Source of the DNA: Pseudomonadales bacterium
GTDB lineage: Bacteria > Pseudomonadota > Gammaproteobacteria > Pseudomonadales > Azotimanducaceae
Assembly (NCBI GenBank): GCA_022825925.1
Contig: JAJDVW010000129.1
Span: 32,066 to 96,065 of the forward strand
DNA: 64,000 nucleotides
Direction of reading: 5' to 3'
Under the pieces are notes generated by a model. That model searched no databases and was not told where the DNA came from. It saw only the letters and a list, made by a program, of their open reading frames with translations. Position 1 is the first letter of the stretch. Each line of letters opens with the position of its first letter. Of this stretch, positions 17,748-26,461 are shown in pieces. Position numbers and translations under genes: made by a program.

Positions 17748-18164
17748 ATGGACCTGAACGACAGCAAGACGCTGCAGAACCTCAAGGACGCGTTCGCCGG
17801 GGAGTCCCAGGCCAACAGGCGTTACCTGTACTTCGCGCAGAAGGCTGACGTCGAGGGCGAGAACGACGTCGCAGCGGTCTTCCGATCGACGGCCGAGGGC
17901 GAGACGGGACACGCGCACGGCCATCTTGAGTACATGGAACCGGTGGGCGACCCCGCGACGGGGCTGCCGATCGGTACGACGAAGGACAACCTGGCCGCCG
18001 CGATCGCCGGCGAGACGTACGAGTACACCGACATGTATCCCGGCATGGCCGCGACCGCCCGCGACGAAGGCTTCGACGAGATCGCGGACTGGTTCGAGAC
18101 CCTCGCCAAGGCCGAACGCAGCCACGCCAATCGCTTCCAGAAGGCGCTGGACACGGTCGAGTAA
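17748..18164 (+). CDS. rubrerythrin (ferritin-like diiron protein, no rubredoxin domain)
   Basis: A 138-residue ferritin-like protein. The diiron ligands lie in [25 protein letters not shown] (ExxH), [15 protein letters not shown] and [12 protein letters not shown] (ExxH). The C-terminal rubredoxin domain of classical rubrerythrin is absent, as in the proteobacterial subgroup. It should reduce peroxide with electrons from an external donor. ATG 17748 has an AAGGAG site ten bases upstream, and a TATACT box lies at 17702-17707. The next two genes, an Fe-S oxidoreductase and DUF3501, recur beside this rubrerythrin in many genomes. A 14-bp GC palindrome follows the stop (18177-18190). Confidence 0.9.
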   Translation: MDLNDSKTLQNLKDAFAGESQANRRYLYFAQKADVEGENDVAAVFRSTAEGETGHAHGHLEYMEPVGDPATGLPIGTTKDNLAAAIAGETYEYTDMYPGMAATARDEGFDEIADWFETLAKAERSHANRFQKALDTVE

Positions 18165-18227
18165 GCCTCCCCCGACGGCGGGGCCCCGCCAGCCCGGAAC
18201 AGCCCCGCCGCGAACCGCGCCCACTCC

Positions 18228-19559
18228 ATGCCCACGAGAGAAGGCAGCCTCGAAGCGCCGGAACGGCAACCCATAGACTGGCGCAGCCCCGATTTCCGCG
18301 ACCGCGCGTCGCTGGAGGCGGAGATGGAGCGCGTCTTCGACATCTGCCACGGCTGCCGGCGCTGCGTGAACCTCTGCCAGGCCTTCCCGACCCTCTTCGA
18401 CCTGGTCGACGAGTCCGAAACGCTGGAAGTGGACGGCGTCGACAAGGCCGATTACGGCAAGGTCGCCGACCACTGTTACCTGTGCGACCTGTGCGCGGAG
18501 ACCAAGTGCCCGTACCTGCCCCCACACGAGTGGGCGGTGGACTTCCCGCATCTCATGCTCCGCGCCAAGGCCCAGCGCTTCGGCGACCCCGGGACGAAGA
18601 CCCGCTGGCGCGACCGGCTCATCACCAGCACCGGCCCGCTGTTCGACGCCGCGGCGCTGCCGGGGGTCGCCGCCGTTGCGAACGCGGCCGCGGCCAGCAA
18701 ACCCCTGCGCCGGCTCGGCGAGCGCCTCGGCATCCACCCGGACGCCCCGTTGCCGCACCTGCAGGGCCGCAAACTCGCCAGCCGCATCCCGGCGGAAGTC
18801 GGCCCCGGCATCGAGGCGCGCCCGTCCGCCACCACCACCGGCAAGGTGGCCGTGTTCACGACCTGCTACGGCCACCACGAACCCACGGCCGTGGAGGACC
18901 TGGCGGCGGTGCTCAACCACAACGGCGTTCCCGTACGGGTCCTGCACGGCGCCCAGTGCTGCGGCATGCCGAAGTTCGAACTGGGTGATCTCGACGCGGT
19001 CGCCGACCTCAAGGCCCGCAACCTGCCGTTGCTGCTCGCCGCGGTGGACGACGGCTACGACCTGATGTCCATCATTCCCTCCTGCACGCTGATGTACCGC
19101 CAGGAACTGCCGCTCATGTTCCCGGAGGAGGCGGGGGTCGCCCGGGTGGCCGAGCGCTTCTTCGACCCGTTCGAATACCTGGTCCTGCGCTCGCGCGAGC
19201 AACTCGTCCGCACGGACTTCCGCACGCCTCTCGGCAAGGTGGCCTACCACGCCGCCTGCCACCAGCGCGTGCAGAACGCCGGCGCGAGGACCAGGGAGTT
19301 CCTCGCCTCCATCCCCGGCACGGAGGTCGCCTTCATCGAGCGCTGCTCCGGCCACGACGGCACCTATGCCGTCAAGTCCGAGACTTTCGAGGCGGCGCGC
19401 AAGATCGCGCGGCCGGTCGTGAACCGCGTCCGGAGCGCCGAGGCCGACCTCTACGGCTCCGACTGCCCGCTGGCCGGGCGGATGATCGCCCACGGCCTGG
19501 ACGACGGCTCCGAAGCGGTGCACCCGATCTCGATGGTGCGCACGGCCTACGGCATCTGA
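18228..19559 (+). CDS. heterodisulfide-reductase-related Fe-S oxidoreductase (GlpC/HdrD-like)
   Basis: A 443-residue protein. The N-terminal third has two ferredoxin-like motifs, [11 protein letters not shown] followed by F-P, and [17 protein letters not shown], for two 4Fe-4S clusters. The C-terminal half has two CCG-type domains: the first with [10 protein letters not shown] and [11 protein letters not shown], the second with [12 protein letters not shown] and CSGHDGTY. This plan matches HdrD/GlpC electron-transfer proteins. It is probably the electron-delivering partner of the rubrerythrin 63 bases upstream, but that is inference. Its TGA overlaps the ATG of the DUF3501 gene by one base. 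Confidence 0.85.
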   Translation: MPTREGSLEAPERQPIDWRSPDFRDRASLEAEMERVFDICHGCRRCVNLCQAFPTLFDLVDESETLEVDGVDKADYGKVADHCYLCDLCAETKCPYLPPHEWAVDFPHLMLRAKAQRFGDPGTKTRWRDRLITSTGPLFDAAALPGVAAVANAAAASKPLRRLGERLGIHPDAPLPHLQGRKLASRIPAEVGPGIEARPSATTTGKVAVFTTCYGHHEPTAVEDLAAVLNHNGVPVRVLHGAQCCGMPKFELGDLDAVADLKARNLPLLLAAVDDGYDLMSIIPSCTLMYRQELPLMFPEEAGVARVAERFFDPFEYLVLRSREQLVRTDFRTPLGKVAYHAACHQRVQNAGARTREFLASIPGTEVAFIERCSGHDGTYAVKSETFEAARKIARPVVNRVRSAEADLYGSDCPLAGRMIAHGLDDGSEAVHPISMVRTAYGI

Positions 19560-20140
19560 TGCGCAAGCTCGACCGCGCGGCGCTGTGGTCGCTCGAACGC
19601 TACGCCGAGGAACGCCCGGCGTTCCGCGCCCGGGTCCTCGCCCACAAGCGCGCCCGGCGCGTGCGCCTGGGGCCGCACGCCACGCTCCTGTTCGAGGACT
19701 TCCTGACCATGCACTACCAGGTGCAGGAGATGCTGCGCGCCGAGCGCATCTTCGAACGCGCGGAGATCGAGGCCGAGATCGCCGCCTACAATCCGCTGAT
19801 CCCGGACGGCGCGAACTGGAAGGCCACGCTCATGTTCGAGTACCAGGATGCCGATGAACGGCGGCGGGCACTCGCCGGCATGGCCGGCATCGAGCACCGC
19901 GTGTGGGCGGAGGTCGCCGGACGGGAACGCCTGTTCGCGGCGGCGAACGACGACATGGAGCGCAGCACGGAGGACAAGACCGCCGCGGTCCATTTCCTGC
20001 GCTTCGAGCTCGGGCCGGACCGGGTCGGAGCGCTCCGGGCGGGGGCGGACCTGGCGCTCGGCATCGACCACGACGCCCTGCCCTGCCGCGTCGACGTCGG
20101 CGACGACGTTCGCGCGGCGCTGCTCCGGGACCTGGACTGA
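19559..20140 (+). CDS. DUF3501 family protein
   Basis: A 193-residue soluble protein. The start [19 protein letters not shown], the FEDFLTMHYQVQEMLRAERIF helix and PDGANWKATLMFEYQD are the DUF3501 landmarks. No cysteines for metal clusters and no membrane segments are seen. The family has no known function, but its genes regularly follow a rubrerythrin and an HdrD-like oxidoreductase, as here, with a one-base overlap, so it likely belongs to the same peroxide-response module. Confidence 0.85.
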   Translation: MRKLDRAALWSLERYAEERPAFRARVLAHKRARRVRLGPHATLLFEDFLTMHYQVQEMLRAERIFERAEIEAEIAAYNPLIPDGANWKATLMFEYQDADERRRALAGMAGIEHRVWAEVAGRERLFAAANDDMERSTEDKTAAVHFLRFELGPDRVGALRAGADLALGIDHDALPCRVDVGDDVRAALLRDLD

Positions 20141-20170
20141 AGACGGACGCGGACCGCCGCGGAGGACCTC

Positions 20171-21322
20171 ATGAGATCGCGCATCGAATCGGACATCCGC
20201 GGCTGGGACGCCATCGCCGATCACCGCACCGGGACCGAGGGTGACCAGGTAACCGCCGACTGGCTGGCCGACGCCGTACGCGCCGCCGGCGCCGAACCGC
20301 GTCTCGAGTCGTTCGCCTTCGAACGCCGCGTGCTGCACGAGTGCGCCGTGACCTGCGGCGAACGGCGCGCCGAGGGCGTACCGCTCTTCGACGGCGGGTT
20401 GACCGACGCCGCGGGGCTCGCCGCGCCCCTGGCGCCTCTCGGGGAAAACGAAGGCAACGGCGCCGGCATCGGCGTCACGCCCTTCACGTCGAGGGGTGGC
20501 GACGCGGCGACGCGACGCATGGTCGCGGCGCGCCGGCGCGGGCCCGCCGGCATCGTCGCCCATTCCGCCGCCGACCGGATAGTGCCCGGTCTCGCCGTGC
20601 TGAATGCCCCCGACTACGACCGGCCCTTCGGCCCGCCGGTGCTGCAGGTGAGCAGCGAACACCGCGACTGGCTGCAGGCCGGCGCGCACGAGCGCGCGCC
20701 GGCGCGGCTGGTCGCGCACGGCACCCTGGAAGCGACGACCGTCCACAACGTGACCACGCGCGTTGCCGGAACGCGGGGAGACCTCGCGCCCCTGGTCGTC
20801 CTCACGCCGCGCAGCGCCTGGTGGACGTGCACGGCGGAACGCGGCGGCGGGATCGCCGCGTGGTTCGAGTGCCTGCGGCGTTTCGCCGCCGCGCCGGCCG
20901 AGCGCGACGTGGTGTTCGTCGCCACCACCGGCCACGAACTCGGTCACGCCGGTCTCAGCCACTACACCAAGACCCACCCGTCGCTCCCGGGCGGCGCGCA
21001 CGCGTGGATCCATCTCGGCGCCAACTTCGCGGCCACCGACGCCCGCGTCCGCTTCCAGGCCTCCCCCGAGTTCCTGCGCGCGGGACTCGACGCGCTGGAG
21101 GCCGAGGGCACACCGCCCGACAGCGTCACCGAGGCCGGGCGCCCGCCGTTCGGCGAGGCGCACAACGTCCACGCCGCCGGTGGCCGCTACGTGTCGCTGC
21201 TGGGCGACCAGCGGTGGTTCCATCATCCCGACGACCGCTGGCCCGACACCATCGATCTCGACCGCACCGAGATGCTCTGCCGCGCCGTGCTGTGCATGGC
21301 GGAGGGCCTCTCGCGGGGCTGA
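20171..21322 (+). CDS. M28-like peptidase-fold protein with degenerate metal site
   Basis: A 383-residue protein. The N-terminal part (HRTGTEGDQVTADWLADAVRAAGAEP, given here by its parts HRTGTEGD and ADWLADAVRAAGAEP) resembles the start of M28 aminopeptidases, and a PA-type insert follows. At the metal-site region one expects a H-x-D and an E-E pair; here the sequence reads TPRSAWWTC and ATTGHELGHAGLSHY, so the usual ligands are not obvious, although H-E-L-G-H could give an alternative HExxH-like site. No signal peptide is visible. It may be inactive or use an altered chemistry. ATG 20171 follows GGAGGA. Confidence 0.5.
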   Translation: MRSRIESDIRGWDAIADHRTGTEGDQVTADWLADAVRAAGAEPRLESFAFERRVLHECAVTCGERRAEGVPLFDGGLTDAAGLAAPLAPLGENEGNGAGIGVTPFTSRGGDAATRRMVAARRRGPAGIVAHSAADRIVPGLAVLNAPDYDRPFGPPVLQVSSEHRDWLQAGAHERAPARLVAHGTLEATTVHNVTTRVAGTRGDLAPLVVLTPRSAWWTCTAERGGGIAAWFECLRRFAAAPAERDVVFVATTGHELGHAGLSHYTKTHPSLPGGAHAWIHLGANFAATDARVRFQASPEFLRAGLDALEAEGTPPDSVTEAGRPPFGEAHNVHAAGGRYVSLLGDQRWFHHPDDRWPDTIDLDRTEMLCRAVLCMAEGLSRG

Positions 21323-21341
21323 CAGGGGCTGACCCCGCCAA

Positions 21342-21370
21342 TTGACCGGCCACCCCCCAGTCGCTTTAAT
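21342..21370 (+). promoter_or_regulatory. sigma-70 promoter of tRNA-Phe
   Basis: TTGACC (21342-21347) and TTTAAT (21365-21370) are separated by 17 bases, close to consensus in an otherwise GC-rich background. The mature tRNA starts 20 bases downstream of the -10 box. Confidence 0.7.
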
Positions 21371-21389
21371 ACGCGGCTCGCTGCCCCCG

Positions 21390-21465
21390 GGCCAGGTAGC
21401 TCAGTCGGTAGAGCAGTGGACTGAAAATCCGCGTGTCGGTGGTTCGATTCCACCCCTGGCCACCA
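21390..21465 (+). tRNA. tRNA-Phe (anticodon GAA)
   Basis: A 76-base cloverleaf including an encoded CCA. The acceptor stem is GGCCAGG (21390-21396) with CCTGGCC (21455-21461), discriminator A, CCA at 21463-21465. The anticodon loop CTGAAAA has GAA at 21423-21425, closed by a GTGGA/TCCGC stem. The T-arm contains GGTTCGATTCC. All stems pair. Confidence 0.97.
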
Positions 21466-21506
21466 TTTCGGAGCACTTCGTGGCGCCCTGTTTCGGGAGC
21501 GCGCAA

Positions 21507-21545
21507 CCTACGCGCCTGCGCCGCAGGACGGCGCAGGCGCGTAGG
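21507..21545. repeat. long perfect inverted repeat downstream of tRNA-Phe
   Basis: The 16-base arm CCTACGCGCCTGCGCC (21507-21522) is exactly inverted at 21530-21545, with a seven-base loop. No T-tract follows, so it is not a classical terminator; it could help end tRNA transcription, be a REP-like element, or both. The gap between the peptidase-like gene and the next CDS (21323-21643) holds only the promoter, tRNA and this hairpin. Confidence 0.75.
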
Positions 21546-21643
21546 CCGGTGGGGCTGGGCCGCGAGCGGAGCCGCAGGCGACGGTTGCGGGGCGCTACCC
21601 GGGCGAGCAAGCCGGATGCCGACGCCCATCGCTCGCCACCCCG

Positions 21644-22732
21644 TCACAGGGTCAACCACACCGCGAATCGGACGTTCATCTCGTCGCGGTTCTCGCTCCA
21701 CCACCGCCAGTCGTTCGGCAGCGCCCGCCGCATGTTCTCCGGATTGCTCGGCATGTGCGGGCGCATGTCGACGCCGGTTGCGTGGTGAGTGGTTACCAGC
21801 GGCTGAGCGGAACGGCGGGTGGGGCCGTAGGAGATGTAACGCGCCACGCCCGCCATGGACGACGGACGCGACGCAAAGGCGACAAACCGGCGCGCCGCCA
21901 TGAGATTCGGGGTATCCCGGAGGATGGCGAGGTAGCCCGTGTCGAGCACCTGACCGTCCCAGACGATGACGAAGGGCTGGTTCTCGACGGCCTGGGCGTT
22001 GAATATCCGACCGTTGTAGGCGGTTGACATCACCACTTCGCCGTCCGCCAGCATCTGCGGGGGCTGGGAACCGGCCTCCCACCAGACGATCTCGTCCTTG
22101 ATCGCGTCGAGCCTGCGGAAGGCCCGCTCGATGCCTGCCTCGGTGTCGAGCGTGGCATAGATTTGATCGATGGGCACGCCATCGCCCAGGAGCGCCAGCT
22201 CCAGGTTCGCCACCGGCGAACGGCGCATTCCCCGGCGTCCGGGAAACCGCTCCAGATCGAAGAAGTCCTCGATCGTGGCGGGACCGGGCCCGGACAGCCG
22301 TTCGGCGTTGTACGCATAGACGGTGGAGTAGAAGAGCTGGTTGGCGCCGCACTCGGTGATCATCCCCGGGAAGTAGTCCTCCACCGCCGGCTCTCCGCCG
22401 GCGCCCGGCGGGAGATCGGCCGGCTCGAGGGGTTCGAACAGACCCTCCTCGCAACCGCGCACGCCGTCCGCGAGTTCGACGTCCACCACGTCCCAATGCA
22501 CGTTGCCCGCTTCCACCTGCGCGCGCACCTGCGCCAGGCCGCCGTTGTAGTCATCCAGCAGAATCTCGATGCCCGTTTCGGCGGTGAAGGCCCTGTGGTA
22601 CGCCTCGACGCTGGCCCTGGCGTAGGAACCGCCCCAGGACACGACGGTCAATGCGTCCTCGGCGGCGAAGGCGCCCGGTAGCGAAAGTGCAGCGATCGCG
22701 AGGCTGCCCAGGCGAAGCGGGGTGGGGCTCAT
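21644..22732 (-). CDS. periplasmic solute-binding protein, spermidine/putrescine (PotD/PotF) type
   Basis: A 362-residue binding protein with a signal peptide (hydrophobic LAIAALSLPGAFA, cleavage before AEDAL). The mature start LTVVSWGGSYARASVEAYHR (20 residues) and the segments DVVDVELADG, YAYNAERL, AAIK-type hinge and VVMSTAYNGRIFNA are typical of the polyamine ABC binding protein family. No permease or ATPase gene is adjacent, so it is an orphan here. ATG 22732 has a good AAGGAG site; a longer frame upstream lacks one. It is divergent from an Oar-like TonB receptor with 129 bases between starts, which contain a palindrome. Confidence 0.85.
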   Translation of the reverse strand: MSPTPLRLGSLAIAALSLPGAFAAEDALTVVSWGGSYARASVEAYHRAFTAETGIEILLDDYNGGLAQVRAQVEAGNVHWDVVDVELADGVRGCEEGLFEPLEPADLPPGAGGEPAVEDYFPGMITECGANQLFYSTVYAYNAERLSGPGPATIEDFFDLERFPGRRGMRRSPVANLELALLGDGVPIDQIYATLDTEAGIERAFRRLDAIKDEIVWWEAGSQPPQMLADGEVVMSTAYNGRIFNAQAVENQPFVIVWDGQVLDTGYLAILRDTPNLMAARRFVAFASRPSSMAGVARYISYGPTRRSAQPLVTTHHATGVDMRPHMPSNPENMRRALPNDWRWWSENRDEMNVRFAVWLTL

Positions 22733-22812
22733 GGCTCGACTTCTCCTTCTGCCTTGCGCCACGAAAGGCCTCCCCGCCCTTCTGCGGATTCTTCGGCCAA
22801 GCGGAGCGGCAG

Positions 22813-22830
22813 GCCAATGCTAGCATCGGC
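22813..22830. promoter_or_regulatory. palindromic operator candidate between divergent transport genes
   Basis: GCCAATGCTAGCATCGGC is an 18-base palindrome with one mismatched pair (A16/C27 positions), centred on ATGCTAGCAT. It lies 81 bases from the binding-protein start and 32 bases from the receptor start. Immediately downstream, CCCATGG (22830-22836) and CCATGGG (22846-22852) form another hairpin. A dimeric repressor site serving both genes is a plausible inference. Confidence 0.4.
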
Positions 22831-22861
22831 CCATGGCTCTCGGGACCATGGGATCGTGGTG

Positions 22862-25789
22862 ATGGCATGCGGTTGGAGACGTCGGCTGGCGTGCGCCGCG
22901 TTTGGAGCTGCGCTCGCCTTCGCCCCCGGCGCACAGGGCCAGGGAAAGACGCTGGGCCACATTCTCGGCATCGTCGGATCGAATGCCGGGCCGGTGGCGG
23001 ACGCCAGGGTCACGGCCTGGCACATCGACACGTCGCGTACGCGCAGCGCGGTTACCGGCGCGGATGGCCGCTACCGCTTCTCGGGGCTCGCCGTCGGGCG
23101 CTACGCCGTCACCGCGGTGGTCGGCAACTGGCAGACCACCACGGTCATCGCGGAAGTCAACGTCGGCGAGGGCACGGTGGTCGATCTGCAGGTGGAGAGT
23201 CCGCGGGAGGTCGAGGAAGTCGTCGTGGTCGCGGATCGGGTCGCACCGGTCGATGTCACCAGCTCGGAGACGACGCGCATCGTGACCGCGGGCGACATCG
23301 AGCGGCTGCCCATCACGCGGGATCCCAATGCGGTGGTGCTGATGGCGCCCGGCGCGGTGTACGGCGACACGGCGTTCGGCACGGGCCGGCGCCGCGAGCA
23401 GTACGGCACCGGTTTCGGCTACGCCTCCCTCGGCGGTGCCTCGGTCGCCGAGAACGTCTACTACATCAACGGCATGAACGTGACGAACTTCCGCACCGGC
23501 CTCGGCGCGAGCACCGTTCCCTTCGAGTTCTACGATCAGTTCCAACTCAAGACCGGCGGTTTCGGCGCCGAGTTCGGACGCGCCACGGGTGGCGTCGTCA
23601 ACTCGGTCACCAAACGGGGCACGAATCGCTGGCGGTTCACCCTCGGAGGCTACTACGCTCCCGACTCGCTGCGCGGCGACGTGCCGAACGTCGAGCATCC
23701 CTCCAGCGAGCGCAAGTACGACACCGTGGCCGGATTCGACGAGAAGAACGAACTCGACATGTTCGTATCGGCGGGTGGCCCGTTGATCCGCGACCGGCTG
23801 CTGGCATACGCGATCTACGACTTTCGAACGATCGACGAACGCATCCACAACGCCTGGGGCCGGATGCACGAGGATGTCGACGGCGACGGATTCTGGGGAG
23901 TCAAACTCGACTGGCTGCTCACCGAAGACCACCGCCTGGAGTACACGGGGTTCTCCGACGACCGCACCGTCGAGCGCACCTCCTTCGAATGGGACGAGGA
24001 AACCGACACCGTGGGCGAAGAGATCGAGACCACCGATTTCGAGCGCGGCGGCGCCAATCACATATTCGCCTACCGGGGCTACTTCGGAACCGGCGTCGCC
24101 GCCTCCCTCCTCTGGGGCACCGGCCGGTACGACCTGAAGGACACATCGTCATCGGACGAGGACTGCCCGGTGGCGATCGACTCCCGAAGCGGGGAGGCTG
24201 CGGCGCTCGGCTGCTGGACCCGCTACTACGCAAAGGGAGGACGGGACGAGCGCGACATCGTGCGCGCCGACTTCGAGTGGGCGCTTGGCGACCACCACCT
24301 ACTCCGCTTCGGCGCAGATCGGGAAGACAAGGGTTCGTTCGACCGCGCCGTGTACTCGGGCGCCGAGTACTTTCGCTATTTCCCCGTCACGCCCGGCGAG
24401 ACGCTGCGCAATGGCGGGGTGGTTCCGGAGGGTGTCACGGCGGTGACGCGCCACCGCCGCTACAGGCGCAGCGGCGATTTCGAGCTCCTCTCGGCGGCCT
24501 ACTATCTGGAGGACGAGTGGCGGATCGCCCCCATCAACGCGACCCTGCGCCTGGGCCTGCGCAACGAACGCTTCGACAATCGCAACTCCGAAGGCCGCAC
24601 GCTTGTTCGCATCACCGACCAGTATGCGCCGCGCATCGGATTCTCCTGGGATCGAGGCGGCAGAGGCACCTCCCGGCTGTTCGCCAACTACGGCCGCTAC
24701 CATCTTCCCGTTGCCGGCGCCGCCACCATTCGGTTGTCCAGCGCGCGGCTTTACACCGAGGCGTGGCACGTGCTCGATGGCCCCATAGTCGAAGACGGCA
24801 GCACGGTGCTCGGCCCGGCGATCGGCGAGCCGATCGTGTACCGCGACGGCACCTCGCCGGACGTGCGCACCATAGCGGACCAGAATCTCAAGCCCATGGT
24901 GCAGGACGAGTACATTCTGGGCTACGAATGGCAGTTGCCGTCCGACTACGTGGCGGGCGTGACCTTCACCTACCGCCACCTCGTGCGTGCCATCGAGGAC
25001 ATCGCGACCGACGAGGCGCTTGGCAGGAGGGGCGCCTTCCACTACGTGCTCGCCAATCCCGGCCGCGACCTGCGCGTCTTGCTCGACCTCGACGGCGATG
25101 GCGTACTCGAAGACGTCACCCTGCCGGCCCGCGATCTGCGGCTGCCGAAGGCGAAGCGCCGCTACAAGGCACTGACCCTTGACATCAAGAAGCCATGGGA
25201 CGGCGTGTTCCACTTCCGCGGCGCCTACACCCTGTCGCGGAGCCATGGCAACTACGAAGGCACGGTGCGCAGCGACACCGGCGAGGATCTGGCCGGCTAT
25301 ACGACCCAGTTCGACTTCGCGGGCCTGCTGGACGGGGCGACGGGCAACCTCCCCAACGACCGTCGGCATCTGCTGAGGCTCTGGGGGGTGTGGCAGTTCG
25401 CCGATCGCTGGCAGGTTCGGGCCGCATTCGAGTTCGCGAGCGGGCGGCCGCGCAACGCGCTCGGCTACCACCCGACCGACCCCTACGCGCAGCTGTATGG
25501 TTCGGGGTCTTTCTTCCGGCAGGGAGAGCCCGTGCCGCGCGGCTCCCTGGGCAGGACGCCGCGAGTCCACCGGTTCGATGTCGGTCTCAAGTACACCCGG
25601 GAGGCAATTGCGGGCGGCGAGTTGACCTTGAGGCTGGACATCTTCAACGTCTTCGACTTCGACGAGGAGACCGAGGTCGACGAGTACGCCGAGATGTGGT
25701 GGAGCGGCAGACCGTCCCCGACGTTCGGCTTGCCGATTCGATTCCAGCAACCCCGGTCGGTGCGGATCGGCCTGCAATACGAGCTCTGA
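22862..25789 (+). CDS. Oar-like TonB-dependent outer-membrane receptor
   Basis: A 975-residue outer-membrane protein. A signal peptide (to about GAQGQ) is followed by a carboxypeptidase-regulatory-like beta-sandwich (ILGIVGSNAGPVADARVTAW by parts, about residues 32-105), a plug domain with VEEVVVVADRVAPVD, an Oar-type NGMNVTNFR and GGFGAEFGRATGGVVNSVTKRG by parts, and then a barrel rich in alternating strands that ends with VRIGLQYEL, a terminal aromatic/leucine consistent with barrel assembly. Ligand unknown; Oar receptors import or export large substrates. ATG 22862 puts the signal peptide at the N-terminus. The divergent neighbour is a periplasmic binding protein. Confidence 0.85.
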   Translation: MACGWRRRLACAAFGAALAFAPGAQGQGKTLGHILGIVGSNAGPVADARVTAWHIDTSRTRSAVTGADGRYRFSGLAVGRYAVTAVVGNWQTTTVIAEVNVGEGTVVDLQVESPREVEEVVVVADRVAPVDVTSSETTRIVTAGDIERLPITRDPNAVVLMAPGAVYGDTAFGTGRRREQYGTGFGYASLGGASVAENVYYINGMNVTNFRTGLGASTVPFEFYDQFQLKTGGFGAEFGRATGGVVNSVTKRGTNRWRFTLGGYYAPDSLRGDVPNVEHPSSERKYDTVAGFDEKNELDMFVSAGGPLIRDRLLAYAIYDFRTIDERIHNAWGRMHEDVDGDGFWGVKLDWLLTEDHRLEYTGFSDDRTVERTSFEWDEETDTVGEEIETTDFERGGANHIFAYRGYFGTGVAASLLWGTGRYDLKDTSSSDEDCPVAIDSRSGEAAALGCWTRYYAKGGRDERDIVRADFEWALGDHHLLRFGADREDKGSFDRAVYSGAEYFRYFPVTPGETLRNGGVVPEGVTAVTRHRRYRRSGDFELLSAAYYLEDEWRIAPINATLRLGLRNERFDNRNSEGRTLVRITDQYAPRIGFSWDRGGRGTSRLFANYGRYHLPVAGAATIRLSSARLYTEAWHVLDGPIVEDGSTVLGPAIGEPIVYRDGTSPDVRTIADQNLKPMVQDEYILGYEWQLPSDYVAGVTFTYRHLVRAIEDIATDEALGRRGAFHYVLANPGRDLRVLLDLDGDGVLEDVTLPARDLRLPKAKRRYKALTLDIKKPWDGVFHFRGAYTLSRSHGNYEGTVRSDTGEDLAGYTTQFDFAGLLDGATGNLPNDRRHLLRLWGVWQFADRWQVRAAFEFASGRPRNALGYHPTDPYAQLYGSGSFFRQGEPVPRGSLGRTPRVHRFDVGLKYTREAIAGGELTLRLDIFNVFDFDEETEVDEYAEMWWSGRPSPTFGLPIRFQQPRSVRIGLQYEL

Positions 25790-25962
25790 TCCGTCGTTGC
25801 GCCGTCACCCATGAACCCAGCCACGTCCGGTAGCCCCAACGCCGGCATCGGGATGGTCTGGTAGCGGGTTGTCGTCGGCCCTCGGACGCGCGGCAGACAT
25901 GCGCCTCGGTGTGCGAGATAATGCCGGGAACAGGCAGCAGCGGAGCCTTGAGAGGAAGCGTC

Positions 25963-26397
25963 TTGAAACGACTGTTCGCACTGGCCGGCGTGCTCGCCGC
26001 GGCCTGGGTCGGGGCCGCGGCGCTTCCGGCGGGAACCGACGACGAGATCCGCGCGCGCATCGCCCCCGTCGGCACGTCCTGCATGGAGACCGACGACCTG
26101 TGCGGCGATGTCGCCGCGCCCCCGCCGCCCCCGGAGCCGGCCGTGGCCGAAGCCGCGGTGCCGCTCACGGGAGAGCAGATCTACGACCGCTTCTGCTTCG
26201 CCTGCCACGCCACCGGCGTCGGCAACGCGCCCCTGCTGCACGACGCCGAGCAATGGGCGCCCCGAGTCGCCAAGGGCATGGAATCCATGCTGCAGACGAG
26301 CATGACCGGGTTGGGCGCGATGCCGCCGAAGGGCACGTGCATGGCGTGTTCCGAGGAGGAGATGGTCGCGGCCATCGAGTACCTCATCGGCAGCTGA
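25963..26397 (+). CDS. c-type cytochrome, c5-like
   Basis: A protein of about 144 residues with a signal peptide (KRLFALAGVLAAAWVGAAAL), a proline-rich linker (APPPPPEPA) and one haem-c domain. CFACH binds haem, and the methionine ligand is probably in GLGAMPPKG; a CMAC pair nearby is typical of cytochrome c5. It should act as a periplasmic electron carrier. I prefer TTG 25963, which has AGGAAG just upstream and begins with the signal peptide; ATG 25921 in frame is the alternative. The 172-base gap before it holds no gene that I can support. Confidence 0.8.
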   Translation: MKRLFALAGVLAAAWVGAAALPAGTDDEIRARIAPVGTSCMETDDLCGDVAAPPPPPEPAVAEAAVPLTGEQIYDRFCFACHATGVGNAPLLHDAEQWAPRVAKGMESMLQTSMTGLGAMPPKGTCMACSEEEMVAAIEYLIGS

Positions 26398-26400
26398 GCC

Positions 26401-26461
26401 GCTCACGCGCCGCTCACGCGCCGCTCACCCGACGCGCTCACCCGACGCGCTCACCCGACAC
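26401..26461. repeat. tandem 11- and 13-base repeats over the comM 3' end
   Basis: Two copies of GCTCACGCGCC (26401-26422) precede three copies of GCTCACCCGACGC or near-identical (26423-26461). On the minus strand each 13-base unit spells R-V-G-stop, the end of the comM gene, so the array looks like successive duplications of that gene's terminus between it and the cytochrome stop. Confidence 0.8.

Noticed and set aside
16098..19523. 1141-codon minus-strand reading across MATE, rubrerythrin and Fe-S genes
   Set aside because: It crosses three well-supported genes in other frames and shows no domain.
21507..21545. Hairpin as the Rho-independent terminator of tRNA-Phe
   Set aside because: The stem is long enough but no T-tract follows and it lies 42 bases beyond the tRNA end; I list it as a repeat of unknown role.
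26401..26461. CRISPR-like array
   Set aside because: Units are 11-13 bases without spacers and overlap a coding end; these are simple tandem duplications.
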